Shown one piece after another: positions 35,236 to 44,630 of a stretch of DNA of 64,000 nucleotides (the stretch's first letter is position 1; every line of letters starts with the position of its first letter). The notes below the pieces were generated by a model. It was not told the origin of the DNA. It worked only from the letters and a program-made list of their open reading frames with translations, and did not search any database. Source of the stretch: Lacticaseibacillus hegangensis (GTDB lineage: Bacteria > Bacillota > Bacilli > Lactobacillales > Lactobacillaceae). Position numbers and translations under genes: made by a program. The DNA lies in NCBI RefSeq assembly GCF_003946465.1, contig NZ_RHOL01000010.1, forward strand, positions 21,175 to 85,174, read 5' to 3'.

Positions 35236-37425
35236 ATGGCACATTATGACGGACCAGTGTTTCATCGGCCAGAATCGCCCAAACCGGCGGCGTATCCGTT
35301 GCCGCCCCGCGGCCTGCGGCACCATGAAGCCAAACCCGCCACGCCGCAGTCTGATTTGACTGTGGCGCCAATGGACGCCCTGGCCACGCCGGACAGTGTG
35401 GCCAAGCGCCGGCGCGAGAACCAGGTGGATTACCTGAAAATTGTGCAGGCGCTGACGGTGGCGCCTGACCGGCTGTACGTGCTCGACGACGGCAGCGCAG
35501 ACGCGCCATGGGCGCAGCCGGCGCCAGAAGCGGAAGACGCCGATGACTTGAGCTCAGCAAATGACGATTCTGCTGGGTCCCGTGAAGCCCTTGCGTCGAC
35601 CACCACAACGGACGCGCAGCCGCAACGCGACAAGACGCAGGCAACACGGGTGCCTGAATCCGCCGCACCAGCCGATGAGCATCCAGAAGACGAGCCAGAA
35701 ACGCCGCTGGCCGCTGATATTGATCCGCAGACAGTCGACCGCGAGCTTGCTCAAACCACACCGTTGACGGAGGTCAAAACCGCAGACGGCCACGTCCCGG
35801 CGACGGTGTCGGAACTGCTGACGACCCCCGCGGCCAGCCAGGCGGCCGCACCGCCAAGGCCGCACAGGACGTCGACGCGGCCGGATCCGCGTGCGGTGGC
35901 CGGCAGTGTGCGCAGCTTTTTGGCGGGGCAAAAGCCTCGTTCAGACGAGCGGCGCAGTGAGGACCCACCAGTGGCTGCTTCAGCCCAGACGCAGGGACAG
36001 CTTGCAGCTTATCAGCTGCCGCCGCTGTCCCTGCTCAAGCCGCCTGTGCAGGCGGACGCTGCGGTCCAGCGCGCGTGGGTCGACAAGCAAACCGCGCAGC
36101 TGGATGCCGCGCTGGCCAATTTTCACGTGGATGCGCATGTGGTCACCAGCACCGTGGGGCCGACCGTGACGCAGTACCAACTGCGCTTGGCGCCAGGGGT
36201 GAAGGTCAGCAAGATCACCAACTTGCAGGACGACTTGAAGCTAGCGCTGGCGGCGCGCGATATCCGCATCGAGGCGCCGATTCCTGGCCACAGCACGGTC
36301 GGCATTGAGGTGCCCAACCAAAAGGCGCGGCCGGTGATGCTCAAGGAAATTTTGGCGGCACCGGCGTTTCGTGATGCGAAGTCGCCGCTGACCATCGCCC
36401 TTGGGGTGAACCTGTTTGGCCAGCCGGTGGTCGCCAATTTGGCCAACATGCCGCACGGGCTGATCGCCGGCGCAACCGGGGCGGGTAAGTCCGTTTTCAT
36501 CAACAGTCTGATCACGTCGCTCCTGTACAAGGCGACGCCGCAGCAGGTACGCCTGCTGTTGATCGACCCCAAGGCGGTGGAGCTGGCCGTGTACGATGGC
36601 TTGCCGCACCTGGTGGCGCCAGTGGTATCCGATTCGAAAAGTGCCAGTGCGGCCCTGAAGTGGGTCGTGGACGAAATGGAACGCCGCTACGAAAAAATGG
36701 CGGCAGCGCATGCCCGCAGCCTGGCGCAGTTCAACGCGGTGGCGCGGCAGCACGGCAAGGACAGTCTGGTCATGCCGAGCATCGTCGTGATCATCGACGA
36801 GCTGGCCGACCTGATGCTGGTCGCCGCCAGCGAGATTCAAGATTATATCGCCCGGATCACGGCCAAGGCGCGGGCGGCGGGCATTCACCTGATTGTCGCC
36901 ACGCAGCGGCCGAGCGTGGACGTTATCACCGGGACGATCAAGAACAACATTCCAACGCGGATCGCTTTCATGGTGGCCAGCCAGTTCGACTCGCGCACCA
37001 TCATCGACCACGCCGGCGCGGAAAATTTGCTGGGGCGCGGCGACATGCTGTATCTCGGCAATGGCGCGAGTCAGCCGATTCGACTGCAAGGCGCGTTTAT
37101 CGACTCGGAGCTCGAGCAGGTGACCGCTTTTGTGCGGCAGCAGCAGCCGCCGCAATACCTGTTTGACCCGCACCAACTGGTGAAAAAGGCGCAGGCCATC
37201 GAAGCGCAGGACGACTTGTTCCCACAAGTGCTAAAATATGTGGCGGCGGCTGATACCGTCTCGACTTCGGCGCTGCAACGCCAGTTTAGCATTGGCTACA
37301 ACCGGGCAGCCAAGCTCATCGACGAGCTGACTGACCGTCATTACATATCCGCGCAAAATGGCGCTAAGCCGCGCGACGTGTACATTAACAAACAAGATCT
37401 GCCGACGCCTCATGACGCCGGCTGA
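35236..37425 (+). CDS. sftA: Soluble FtsK-like DNA translocase SftA (YtpT)
   Basis: 729 residues. No transmembrane segments: the N-terminal ~250 residues are a disordered linker rich in Ala, Pro, Asp and Glu, which distinguishes SftA from membrane-anchored FtsK/SpoIIIE. The motor has alpha (HVVTSTVGPTVTQYQLRLAPGVKVSKI) and beta (Walker A GATGAGKS near residue 415, Walker B VVIIDELADL) parts, and a C-terminal gamma winged helix (LQRQFSIGYNRAAKLIDEL) that would read KOPS-like polarity sequences. Moves chromosome termini away from the septum. ATG 35236 with GGAAAGGGGCGAAGG upstream. Confidence 0.92.
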   Translation: MAHYDGPVFHRPESPKPAAYPLPPRGLRHHEAKPATPQSDLTVAPMDALATPDSVAKRRRENQVDYLKIVQALTVAPDRLYVLDDGSADAPWAQPAPEAEDADDLSSANDDSAGSREALASTTTTDAQPQRDKTQATRVPESAAPADEHPEDEPETPLAADIDPQTVDRELAQTTPLTEVKTADGHVPATVSELLTTPAASQAAAPPRPHRTSTRPDPRAVAGSVRSFLAGQKPRSDERRSEDPPVAASAQTQGQLAAYQLPPLSLLKPPVQADAAVQRAWVDKQTAQLDAALANFHVDAHVVTSTVGPTVTQYQLRLAPGVKVSKITNLQDDLKLALAARDIRIEAPIPGHSTVGIEVPNQKARPVMLKEILAAPAFRDAKSPLTIALGVNLFGQPVVANLANMPHGLIAGATGAGKSVFINSLITSLLYKATPQQVRLLLIDPKAVELAVYDGLPHLVAPVVSDSKSASAALKWVVDEMERRYEKMAAAHARSLAQFNAVARQHGKDSLVMPSIVVIIDELADLMLVAASEIQDYIARITAKARAAGIHLIVATQRPSVDVITGTIKNNIPTRIAFMVASQFDSRTIIDHAGAENLLGRGDMLYLGNGASQPIRLQGAFIDSELEQVTAFVRQQQPPQYLFDPHQLVKKAQAIEAQDDLFPQVLKYVAAADTVSTSALQRQFSIGYNRAAKLIDELTDRHYISAQNGAKPRDVYINKQDLPTPHDAG

Positions 37426-37448
37426 AGCTGAAAGGGTAGACACAGACA

Positions 37449-38759
37449 ATGACAGAGGAAATCGATTATTTCATCGGGATCAAAGGTTCAGGGATGAGTG
37501 CCTTGGCACTGATCCTTCACGATTTGGGCCACACAGTGCTGGGCTCTGACATCACGCAGTTCACCTTCACCCAGCGCGGGCCTGAGTCTGCCGGGATCAA
37601 GATGCTGCCGTTTGACGCGGACAACATTAAGCCAGGTTACACCATCATTTGCGGCAACAGTTTCACTGACGAGCACCCCGAAGTGCGTCGCGCCAAGGAG
37701 CTGGGCCTGCCATTTTTCCGGTATCACGAGTACCTGGGCAAGCTGCTGGAAAATTACACCAGCATCGGCGTGGCCGGCGCCCACGGCAAGACCTCGACCA
37801 CTGGGCTGTTGGCTCACACGCTGAGCGGCATCGACAAGACCTCGTATCTGATCGGTGACGGCACCGGCAAGGGCACGAAAGACTCGAAGTTCTTCGTGTT
37901 CGAGGCGGACGAGTATCGCCGGCACTTTTTGGCCTATCACCCGGACTACCTCATCGCAACGAACATCGATTTCGATCACCCGGATTACTACACCGGGATC
38001 GAAGACGTGTACGACGCGTTTGAAACGGAAGCCAGCCAGGTCAAAAAGGCCATTTTTGCCTGGGGCGACGACAAGTGGCTGCGCAAGCTGACGGCCAAGG
38101 TGCCGATTTACTACTACGGCCTCTCTGACGAAGATGATTATCAGGCCAAAAACGTTGAGCGGACCACCGAGGGCTCAGGCTTTGACGCCTATCACGACGG
38201 CCAAAAAATCGGGCACTTCTTCGTGCCGCTGTTCGGCGAGCACAGTGTCCTGAACGCGCTGGCCGTGGTGGCGGTCAGCGATGCCGAAGGCCTGAACCCG
38301 GACTACATTGCCCGCGAGCTGGCCGGCTTCAAGGGCGTCAAGCGGCGTTTTTCCGAAACTGACGTCAAGGGCACGGTCATCATCGATGATTATGCGCACC
38401 ATCCAAATGAAATCAAAGCCACACTGGATGCGGCTCGTCAGAAGTTTCCAGACAAGGAAATCGTGGCGGTGTTCCAGCCGCACACCTTCTCGCGGACCAT
38501 TGCCTACCTTGACGAATTTGCCGCGGTTCTGAACACGGCCGATTCGGTTTTCGTCACGCCAATCTTTAGCTCCGCGCGGGAAACGTCCGGCTCGGTTTCG
38601 GCTGAGGACGTGGTCGCCAAGATTCAAAAGGGCGGCCAGGTGCTGCACCTGGAAGACGTGTCGCCGCTGCTGGACCACAAGGACGGTGTGCTGGTCTTCA
38701 TGGGCGCCGGCGACGTCCAAAAGTACGAAACGGCCTTCAAAGACCTGCTGAACAAGTAG
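37449..38759 (+). CDS. murC: UDP-N-acetylmuramate-L-alanine ligase MurC
   Basis: Adds L-Ala to UDP-MurNAc, the first peptide-stem step of peptidoglycan synthesis. 436 residues. N-terminal UDP-binding domain ([13 protein letters not shown]), central ATPase domain with P-loop GAHGKTSTT and EADEY, and a C-terminal domain with [10 protein letters not shown] and FQPHTFSRT. It directly follows sftA, the usual order in Bacilli, and is closed by a terminator. Confidence 0.96.
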   Translation: MTEEIDYFIGIKGSGMSALALILHDLGHTVLGSDITQFTFTQRGPESAGIKMLPFDADNIKPGYTIICGNSFTDEHPEVRRAKELGLPFFRYHEYLGKLLENYTSIGVAGAHGKTSTTGLLAHTLSGIDKTSYLIGDGTGKGTKDSKFFVFEADEYRRHFLAYHPDYLIATNIDFDHPDYYTGIEDVYDAFETEASQVKKAIFAWGDDKWLRKLTAKVPIYYYGLSDEDDYQAKNVERTTEGSGFDAYHDGQKIGHFFVPLFGEHSVLNALAVVAVSDAEGLNPDYIARELAGFKGVKRRFSETDVKGTVIIDDYAHHPNEIKATLDAARQKFPDKEIVAVFQPHTFSRTIAYLDEFAAVLNTADSVFVTPIFSSARETSGSVSAEDVVAKIQKGGQVLHLEDVSPLLDHKDGVLVFMGAGDVQKYETAFKDLLNK

Positions 38760-38764
38760 CATGG

Positions 38765-38793
38765 ACACCATCTCGACTGAGATGGTGTTTTTT
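38765..38793 (+). terminator. murC terminator
   Basis: ACACCATCTC-GACT-GAGATGGTGT and a T-run. Confidence 0.93.
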
Positions 38794-38833
38794 GCCCAAT
38801 GTGACACGGCGCGAACTCAGACTAAAGTCCAAC

Positions 38834-38860
38834 TTGATTGCCCTTTGATTCTGTTATAAT
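38834..38860 (+). promoter_or_regulatory. Promoter of the Bax-inhibitor-like gene
   Basis: TATAAT at 38855-38860 with TTGATT at 38834-38839. The spacer is 15 bases, shorter than optimal. Confidence 0.6.
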
Positions 38861-38894
38861 AGAGCCAAGTTAGGTAACTGAAAGGAATGATTAC

Positions 38895-39608
38895 ATGCAA
38901 GAAGAACGGCGAGTGGTCAACGATTCTGGGATGACCAGATTCTTCAACAAGGTGTATTCCACCATGGGGCTGGGGCTGCTGGTGACGGCAGTGATCTCGT
39001 ATCTGCTCGGGACGGTCTTTCTCCCGCAGTACGTCGGCTTCATCAGTGCCCACCCGATTATGTTCTACGTGCTGATCTTTCTCCCATTCATTTTGTCGTT
39101 CGGGGTCAGCAGCCGGCGTGCACAGGCCAATTCGGCATATGCAAGCTTGATGTTCTACCTGATCTCGGCGAGCTACGGCGTCACGTTCACGGTCATTTTG
39201 ATGTCGTATCGGCAGTCGATCGTGGCGATTTCGTTTTTGACGACGGCGGTGATTTTCCTCACCATGTCTATTGTCGGTCGCACGACCCAGAAGGACTTGA
39301 GCCGCGCGGGGTCGATGGCGTTCACTGCGCTGATCGGCGTGATCGTGCTGAGCTTGATCAACATGTTCTTGGGGTCGACCGGCCTGATGTACCTGATCAG
39401 TTACGCGATTTTGATCATCTTCATCGTGATGACGGCGTTTGATACGCAAAAGCTCAAGCAGATTTACCTGACCGCGGACAGCCGCGGCGGCTACACGATC
39501 AACACCAATAGCCTGGCGGTTCAGGGTGCGTTGGCACTGTACCTGGATTTCCTGAACATTTTCCTGGTTCTGCTGCAGTTGTTCGGTGGGAGTTCAAACA
39601 GAAATTAA
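38895..39608 (+). CDS. Bax inhibitor-1/YccA (YbhL)-family membrane protein
   Basis: 237 residues with seven hydrophobic segments, beginning about residue 25 (MGLGLLVTAVISYLLGTVFL), and the C-terminal LDFLNIFLVLLQLFGG helix typical of the UPF0005/BI-1 family. Bacterial members are putative pH-sensitive calcium leak channels or modulators of membrane proteolysis. AAAGGAATG lies upstream. The stop codon is immediately followed (no gap) by the structured repeat pair, so the repeats would lie in its 3' untranslated region. Confidence 0.9.
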   Translation: MQEERRVVNDSGMTRFFNKVYSTMGLGLLVTAVISYLLGTVFLPQYVGFISAHPIMFYVLIFLPFILSFGVSSRRAQANSAYASLMFYLISASYGVTFTVILMSYRQSIVAISFLTTAVIFLTMSIVGRTTQKDLSRAGSMAFTALIGVIVLSLINMFLGSTGLMYLISYAILIIFIVMTAFDTQKLKQIYLTADSRGGYTINTNSLAVQGALALYLDFLNIFLVLLQLFGGSSNRN

Positions 39609-39727
39609 GGTGCGAAGGACTGGCGCACTTAGGCCGATGGCTAGCCTAGCCCAGTGGATTGCTCGCAAGGCGAGCGAGCCGCTGGGCGTAGCTAGACACT
39701 CGGCCGTTGCTAGTTCGTAGCCCGATT
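39609..39727 (+). repeat. Structured ~120-bp repeat, copy 2
   Basis: Same ends as copy 1 (GGTGCGAAGG at the left, AGCCCGATT at the right). Stems: ACTGGC (39619-39624) with GCTAGT (39709-39714); GGCCGA (39632-39637) with TCGGCC (39700-39705); CTAGC with GCTAG; GCCCAG (39649-39654) with CTGGGC (39682-39687); apical stem 39659-39666 with 39670-39677. The sequence of every stem differs from copy 1 yet still pairs, while GCGCACTTAG, CGTAGCT and CGTTGC are conserved. Confidence 0.85.
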
Positions 39728-39734
39728 TAACTAT

Positions 39735-39857
39735 GGTGCGCAGGCTTGGCGTACTTAGCCTGACGATTAGCCTAGTCTAAGGCATTGCCGCCGTATTTTG
39801 GCGGCGAGGCCTTGGACGTAGCTAAGCGTTCAGGCGTTGCCAAGCCGGAGCCCGATT
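39735..39857 (+). repeat. Structured ~120-bp repeat, copy 3
   Basis: Starts 7 bases after copy 2. Outer stem GGCTTGGC (39743-39750) with GCCAAGCC (39839-39846), CCTGA with TCAGG, TTAGC with GCTAA, and an apical 17-bp imperfect stem 39776-39792 with 39800-39816. Ends GGTGCGCAGG and AGCCCGATT. No coding potential. Together with copy 2 and the following terminator it fills the 343-base gap between the BI-1 gene and polA. Confidence 0.85.
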
Positions 39858-39863
39858 GAGACC

Positions 39864-39892
39864 AAAGCCTTGCCCTCATGGTAAGGCCTTTT
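39864..39892 (+). terminator. Terminator after the repeat pair
   Basis: AAAGCCTTGCC-CTCAT-GGTAAGGCCTTTT: stem with one bulge and one wobble, with T4. Probably ends the transcript of the BI-1 gene plus repeats. Confidence 0.75.
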
Positions 39893-39951
39893 GTCTACCC
39901 AAAAATCTCTGAGCGGGTCTGCTATAATAAAGACCAGAACAGGAGGCAGCT

Positions 39952-42588
39952 ATGGCACAAGAAAAATTACTGCTGATCGACGGCAGCTCGCTCGCGTTTC
40001 GGGCGTTTTACGCAATGTACACGCAGATGGACCGGTTTACCAATAAGGACGGGCTTCACACCAATGCGGTGATGACCTTTAACAACATGCTCGACAACGT
40101 GATGGCTGAGTTCAAGCCCCAGCACGTGCTGGTTGCGTTCGACAAAAGCGGCGGGACTTTTCGCACCAAGATGTTCGATGACTACAAGGGCCAGCGGCAA
40201 AAGGCCCCGTCAGAGTTCATCGAGCAGCTGCCATACATCAATGAGCTGCTGGAGGACCACGGCATTCGCCACTACGCCCTGCAGGACTACGAGGCCGATG
40301 ACATCATCGGGACGCTGGCCCGCGAGGCCGAGGCCCGCGGCTGGCACGCCGACATTATCACCGGCGACCGCGATCTGACGCAGCTGGCGACCGACAATGT
40401 CACGGTTCAGGTGACGCGCAAGGGGGTCGGCGAGCTGGAACCGTTCACGCCCGCCCACATTGAGGACACCATGGGCCTGAAGCCAAAGCAGATCATCGAC
40501 CTCAAGGGCCTGATGGGAGACACCTCAGACAACTATCCGGGCGTCACTAAGGTCGGCGAAAAAACCGCGCTCAAGCTGCTCCACCAGTTCGGCTCGATCG
40601 ACAACCTGTACAAGAACATCGATGACCTGAAGCCGAGCAAAATGAAGGAGAACCTGATCAATGACCACGACCAAGCCATCATGAGCCAAACGCTGGCGAC
40701 CATCGATCAAGATGCCCCCATCGAAATTGGCCTGGATGACCTTGCCTACAAGGGGCCGGACATCGAAAAGCTCCGCGACCTGTACACGCGCCTCGATATG
40801 CGCCAGGCGCTGAAGAAGCTGCCCGGGGATGCGACGCAGGAGCCAAAGAAAAACCTGCATTACGTCGTGCTGACCGACGCCAACTTGGACCAGCTGCCCA
40901 AGACCAACCTGCCGGTGGCGTTTGAAATTGAAATGCTTGACGACAACTACCATGTGTCGCCGCAAATCGGCTTTTTCATCGGCACCAAGGACGAAACCTA
41001 TGTCTCAACCGACGTGACGCTGCTGACGCTCAAGCCGCTGGCAAGCTGGCTGGCGAGCCACGAGCTGGCAGTGTTTGACGCCAAGCGCAACCTGGTAGCG
41101 GCCAACCGGCTGGACCTTAAGCTGCCTAAAATCGGATTCGACGTCCTGCTGGCGTCTTATTTGCTGAACCCGGATCAAAACAGCAACGACTTCGGCCAAA
41201 TCGCCGAGGATCACGATTACACGCTGCCGCTGGACGCAGATGTATACGGCAAAGGGGCTAAGCGCCAGGTGCCGGACGACGAGAAGCTGTTCACGCACTT
41301 TGCGGAAAAGGCTCAGGCCATTTTGACGCTGCGGCCGCACCTGCTGAAGGACCTCGACGATCAGGATCAGACTAAGTTGTTTGCCGACATGGAAATGCCG
41401 CTGGCCAAGGTACTGGCCCGCATGGAAATCGCTGGCATCGTGCTGGATCAGCCCAAGCTCACGGAAATGGGCGACCAGTGGACGAGCACCATGCATGTTC
41501 TCGAGGAAAAGATTTACGGCGAGGCCGGGCTCAAGTTCAACCTGAATTCGCCCAAGCAGCTGGGCGAAGTGTTGTTTGAAAAGCTCAACTTGCCGGTCAT
41601 CAAAAAAACCAAGACGGGGTATTCGACCTCGGTCGATGTGCTGGAACAACTGAAATCCGCCAGCCCAATCGTCCAGGACATTCTGGACTACCGCACGGTG
41701 GCCAAGCTGCAGTCGACCTATGTGGCGGGCCTGCTTAAGGCCGTGCTGCCTGATGGCAAGATCCACACGCGCTACCTGCAGACGTTGACGGCGACGGGCC
41801 GCCTGTCTTCCGTTGACCCGAACATGCAAAACATTCCGGCCCGCGATGAAGGCAAGCAGGTGCGTCAGGCCTTCGTGCCGAGTCAGCCGGGCTGGCAGAT
41901 TTTTTCATCCGACTACTCACAAATCGAACTGCGCGTGTTGGCGCACATTTCCGGCGATAAGAATATGCAGGAGGCCTTCAAGGAAGACCGCGACATTCAT
42001 GCCAACACCGCGATGAAGATTTTTGACCTGGATTCGCCGGATCAGGTCACGCCGGACATGCGCCGGCAGGCCAAGGCCACCAACTTCGGGATCGTTTACG
42101 GCATCTCCGATTTTGGGCTGGCCAAAAACATTGGCATCACGCGCCCGCAAGCTAAGGCCTTCATCGACGGTTACTTCGCCCAGTACCCACAGGTCCACGA
42201 TTACATGGACAAGATGGTTGCCACTGCCCGCGAAAAAGGCTACGTCGAAACGCTGTTCCACCGCCGCCGTTACCTGAACGACATCCACTCGCGCAACTTC
42301 AACCTGCGCCAGTTTGCCGAGCGCACCGCGATGAACACGCCGATTCAAGGCAGCGCGGCCGACATCATCAAGGTCGCGATGATCCGCATGCAGCAAATGC
42401 TTGATGAGCATCATCTGCAGTCGCGCATGCTGCTGCAGGTCCACGATGAACTGATTTTTGAGGGGCCCGCTGAGGAAATGGCGCAACTCGCCGCCCTGGT
42501 GCCCAAGGTGATGGATTCGGCAGTGGCGCTGGACGTGCCGCTGAAGGTGGAAAGCCACTACGGCAACACGTGGTTTGATGCCAAATAA
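39952..42588 (+). CDS. polA: DNA polymerase I
   Basis: 878 residues: N-terminal 5'-3' exonuclease/flap domain (about 1-290: LLIDGSSLAFRAFYA, GDTSDNYPGV), a central 3'-5' exonuclease-like domain (about 310-470) and a C-terminal family A polymerase domain with motif A DYSQIELRVLAH (Asp near 654), motif B RRQAKATNFGIVYG and motif C QVHDEL (Asp near 832). In the central domain the DxE metal ligands are replaced (VAFEIEML, residues 323-329), so proofreading is probably absent, as in Bacillus Pol I. AGGAGG before the ATG; a TATAAT box lies at 39923-39928. First gene of the polA-mutM-coaE unit. Confidence 0.96.
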   Translation: MAQEKLLLIDGSSLAFRAFYAMYTQMDRFTNKDGLHTNAVMTFNNMLDNVMAEFKPQHVLVAFDKSGGTFRTKMFDDYKGQRQKAPSEFIEQLPYINELLEDHGIRHYALQDYEADDIIGTLAREAEARGWHADIITGDRDLTQLATDNVTVQVTRKGVGELEPFTPAHIEDTMGLKPKQIIDLKGLMGDTSDNYPGVTKVGEKTALKLLHQFGSIDNLYKNIDDLKPSKMKENLINDHDQAIMSQTLATIDQDAPIEIGLDDLAYKGPDIEKLRDLYTRLDMRQALKKLPGDATQEPKKNLHYVVLTDANLDQLPKTNLPVAFEIEMLDDNYHVSPQIGFFIGTKDETYVSTDVTLLTLKPLASWLASHELAVFDAKRNLVAANRLDLKLPKIGFDVLLASYLLNPDQNSNDFGQIAEDHDYTLPLDADVYGKGAKRQVPDDEKLFTHFAEKAQAILTLRPHLLKDLDDQDQTKLFADMEMPLAKVLARMEIAGIVLDQPKLTEMGDQWTSTMHVLEEKIYGEAGLKFNLNSPKQLGEVLFEKLNLPVIKKTKTGYSTSVDVLEQLKSASPIVQDILDYRTVAKLQSTYVAGLLKAVLPDGKIHTRYLQTLTATGRLSSVDPNMQNIPARDEGKQVRQAFVPSQPGWQIFSSDYSQIELRVLAHISGDKNMQEAFKEDRDIHANTAMKIFDLDSPDQVTPDMRRQAKATNFGIVYGISDFGLAKNIGITRPQAKAFIDGYFAQYPQVHDYMDKMVATAREKGYVETLFHRRRYLNDIHSRNFNLRQFAERTAMNTPIQGSAADIIKVAMIRMQQMLDEHHLQSRMLLQVHDELIFEGPAEEMAQLAALVPKVMDSAVALDVPLKVESHYGNTWFDAK

Positions 42589-42610
42589 AAGATGAGGAAG
42601 GCCCTGTTTT

Positions 42611-43459
42611 ATGCCAGAACTACCGGAAGTAGAAAATGTGCGCCTTGGCCTGACGCGGCTGATCGTCGGCAAAACGGTCCAAAAAGTGACCACAGATTGG
42701 GAGAAGATCCTGATTGGCGGTGCCTTGCACTTCAACCAGGCGCTGAAGGGCGCAACCATCGAAAAAATCGATCGGCGGGGTAAATACCTGCTGATCCGCT
42801 TTGACAACGACGTGACCTTGGTGTCGCACCTGCGCATGGAAGGCAAGTACCAGCTGGCCCTGAGTCAGGATGATCCTGCCCCGCGGTTTTGGCACGTCGC
42901 GTTGACCTTCACGGACGGGTCGCAGCTGCGGTATTTGGACATGCGCAAGTTTGGCCGCATGCAGCTGGTCAAGACCGGCAGCGAGGAAACCGTGGTGCCA
43001 GGTCTAGCCAAAATGGGCCCGGAGCCGACACCGGAAACCTTTGACGCCGATGCTTTTTACCAGACGATCCACAAGCGCAAGGCGCCGATCAAGTCGGTGA
43101 TTTTGGACCAAACTGTGGTGGCCGGGGTCGGCAATATCTACGCCGACGAAAGCCTGTGGCTCAGCCAGCTGCACCCGGCCCAGCCGGCTTCGACCATCAC
43201 CAAAAAAGAAGCGCGGCTGCTGCATGATAGCATTATCGCCGAGCTGCAAAAAGCGATTCGGCTCGGCGGCACCAGCGTTCACTCGTTTGTGGACGCGAAC
43301 GGCCAGCGCGGGGCGATGCAAGATCAGTTGCACGTGTACGACCGCGAAGGCACGCCGTGTGATCGGTGCGGCACGACGATTGTCAAAATCAAAGTGGGCC
43401 AGCGGGGGACGCATTTTTGCCCCCACTGTCAGAAACTGAGGAAGCGCAAGGTAAGATGA
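42611..43459 (+). CDS. mutM: Formamidopyrimidine-DNA glycosylase MutM (Fpg)
   Basis: Removes 8-oxoguanine and ring-opened purines. 282 residues: catalytic N-terminal Pro (MPELPEVE), the helix-two-turn-helix region (LDQTVVAGVGNIYADESLW) and the C-terminal zinc finger with paired cysteines (CDRCG ... CPHC). Starts 22 bases after polA; overlaps coaE by ATGA. Confidence 0.95.
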   Translation: MPELPEVENVRLGLTRLIVGKTVQKVTTDWEKILIGGALHFNQALKGATIEKIDRRGKYLLIRFDNDVTLVSHLRMEGKYQLALSQDDPAPRFWHVALTFTDGSQLRYLDMRKFGRMQLVKTGSEETVVPGLAKMGPEPTPETFDADAFYQTIHKRKAPIKSVILDQTVVAGVGNIYADESLWLSQLHPAQPASTITKKEARLLHDSIIAELQKAIRLGGTSVHSFVDANGQRGAMQDQLHVYDREGTPCDRCGTTIVKIKVGQRGTHFCPHCQKLRKRKVR

Positions 43460-44052
43460 CGTATGTTTTAGGATTGACCGGCGGCATTGCCACCGGCAAA
43501 AGTACCGTGGCCGGCGAGTTTCGCCGGCACGGGTGTCCGGTCGTGGATGCCGATGAGGTCGCGCGCGAAATTGTCGAGCCTGGCCGCCCGGCGCTGCGCA
43601 AAATCGAAGCGGCGTTTGGCCCCGGCGTGATCCGGTCTGACGGGTCGCTCGACCGCAAGGCACTGGGCGACATTGTGTTTAACGACGCCGCAAAGCTTGC
43701 CCAGCTGAATGCCATCGACCATCCGTACCTGCGAGCGGCCATTGAAGACGCGCTGGCCGCGGCCAAGGCGACTTCGGCCAAGGTGGTGGTAGGGGAGATC
43801 CCGCTGCTGTACGAAACGCATTACGAAGACAGTTTTGACGGGGTGGCCGTGGTGACGCTGCCGCCGAACATGCAGCTTGAGCGGCTGATGGCCCGCGACG
43901 GGCTGACGCAGGCGCAAGCTCAGGCGCGCATCCAGGCGCAGCTGCCGCTTAGCGAGAAGATTCAGCGTGCGGACTTTTTGATCGATAACTCGCAAGGGCC
44001 GGCAGTGCGCAAGCAGCAGGTCGAGGAGCTGTTGGCCCACTTGAGCCGGTGA
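43456..44052 (+). CDS. coaE: Dephospho-CoA kinase
   Basis: Final step of coenzyme A synthesis. 198 residues with P-loop GLTGGIATGKST, the DADEVAREI motif and EIPLLYE before the lid. ATG 43456 overlaps the mutM stop; upstream in-frame starts lie inside mutM. A CoA gene following mutM is the normal order in Bacilli. Confidence 0.95.
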   Translation: MTYVLGLTGGIATGKSTVAGEFRRHGCPVVDADEVAREIVEPGRPALRKIEAAFGPGVIRSDGSLDRKALGDIVFNDAAKLAQLNAIDHPYLRAAIEDALAAAKATSAKVVVGEIPLLYETHYEDSFDGVAVVTLPPNMQLERLMARDGLTQAQAQARIQAQLPLSEKIQRADFLIDNSQGPAVRKQQVEELLAHLSR

Positions 44053-44105
44053 TTGTTAAATTGCCCCGTGGTATAATGTAGTATCAAAATGAAGAAGGTG
44101 TGCCT

Positions 44106-44576
44106 GTGCTCTGCCCACATTGTCATCATAATAGTTCGCGGGTCGTCGATTCTCGGCCCACAGACGGCGGCCGCGCCATTCGCCGGCGCCGGGAATGCGA
44201 GAACTGCGGCTTTCGCTTCACCACCTTTGAGCGGGTCGAGCAGACGCCGCTTTTGGTGATCAAGAAGAACGGCACGCGCGAGGAATTCAGCCGCGAGAAG
44301 ATTCTCAAGGGCCTGATCCGCGCGGCCGAAAAGCGGCCGGTCACCATGGAACAGATGCAGAAGATTGTCGAAAATGTCGAAAACAAGCTGCGCGCGATTG
44401 GCGAAAACGAGGTTTCGAGCCAGCAGATTGGCGAGTTTGTGATGAAGCAGCTGGCCGAAGTTGACGACGTGGCGTACATTCGCTTTGCCTCAGTCTACCG
44501 GCAGTTCAAGGACATGTCTGTGTTCATGCAGGAGCTGCAGGACATGATGAAGCGCGAAAAGGATCAAGGCAAGTAA
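44106..44576 (+). CDS. nrdR: Transcriptional repressor NrdR
   Basis: 156-residue zinc-ribbon plus ATP-cone repressor of ribonucleotide reductase genes. Zinc ligands Cys3, Cys6, Cys31 and Cys34 (MLCPHC, ECENC); [18 protein letters not shown] is diagnostic; the ATP cone follows ([16 protein letters not shown]). GTG 44106 is preferred to GTG 44100 because AAGGTG lies at 44095-44100. A TATAAT box at 44072-44077 suggests its own promoter, separate from polA-mutM-coaE. Confidence 0.94.
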   Translation: MLCPHCHHNSSRVVDSRPTDGGRAIRRRRECENCGFRFTTFERVEQTPLLVIKKNGTREEFSREKILKGLIRAAEKRPVTMEQMQKIVENVENKLRAIGENEVSSQQIGEFVMKQLAEVDDVAYIRFASVYRQFKDMSVFMQELQDMMKREKDQGK

Positions 44577-44583
44577 ACCAACA

Positions 44584-44611
44584 GGCGTGGGGCAACCGAC
44601 GCCACTTTTTT
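44584..44611 (+). terminator. Terminator between nrdR and dnaB
   Basis: GGCGT / ACGCC stem (5 bp) with a 10-base loop and six Ts. Weak stem but well placed; some read-through into dnaB is likely. Confidence 0.6.
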
Positions 44612-44630
44612 GAGTAAAGGAGGGATCAGC

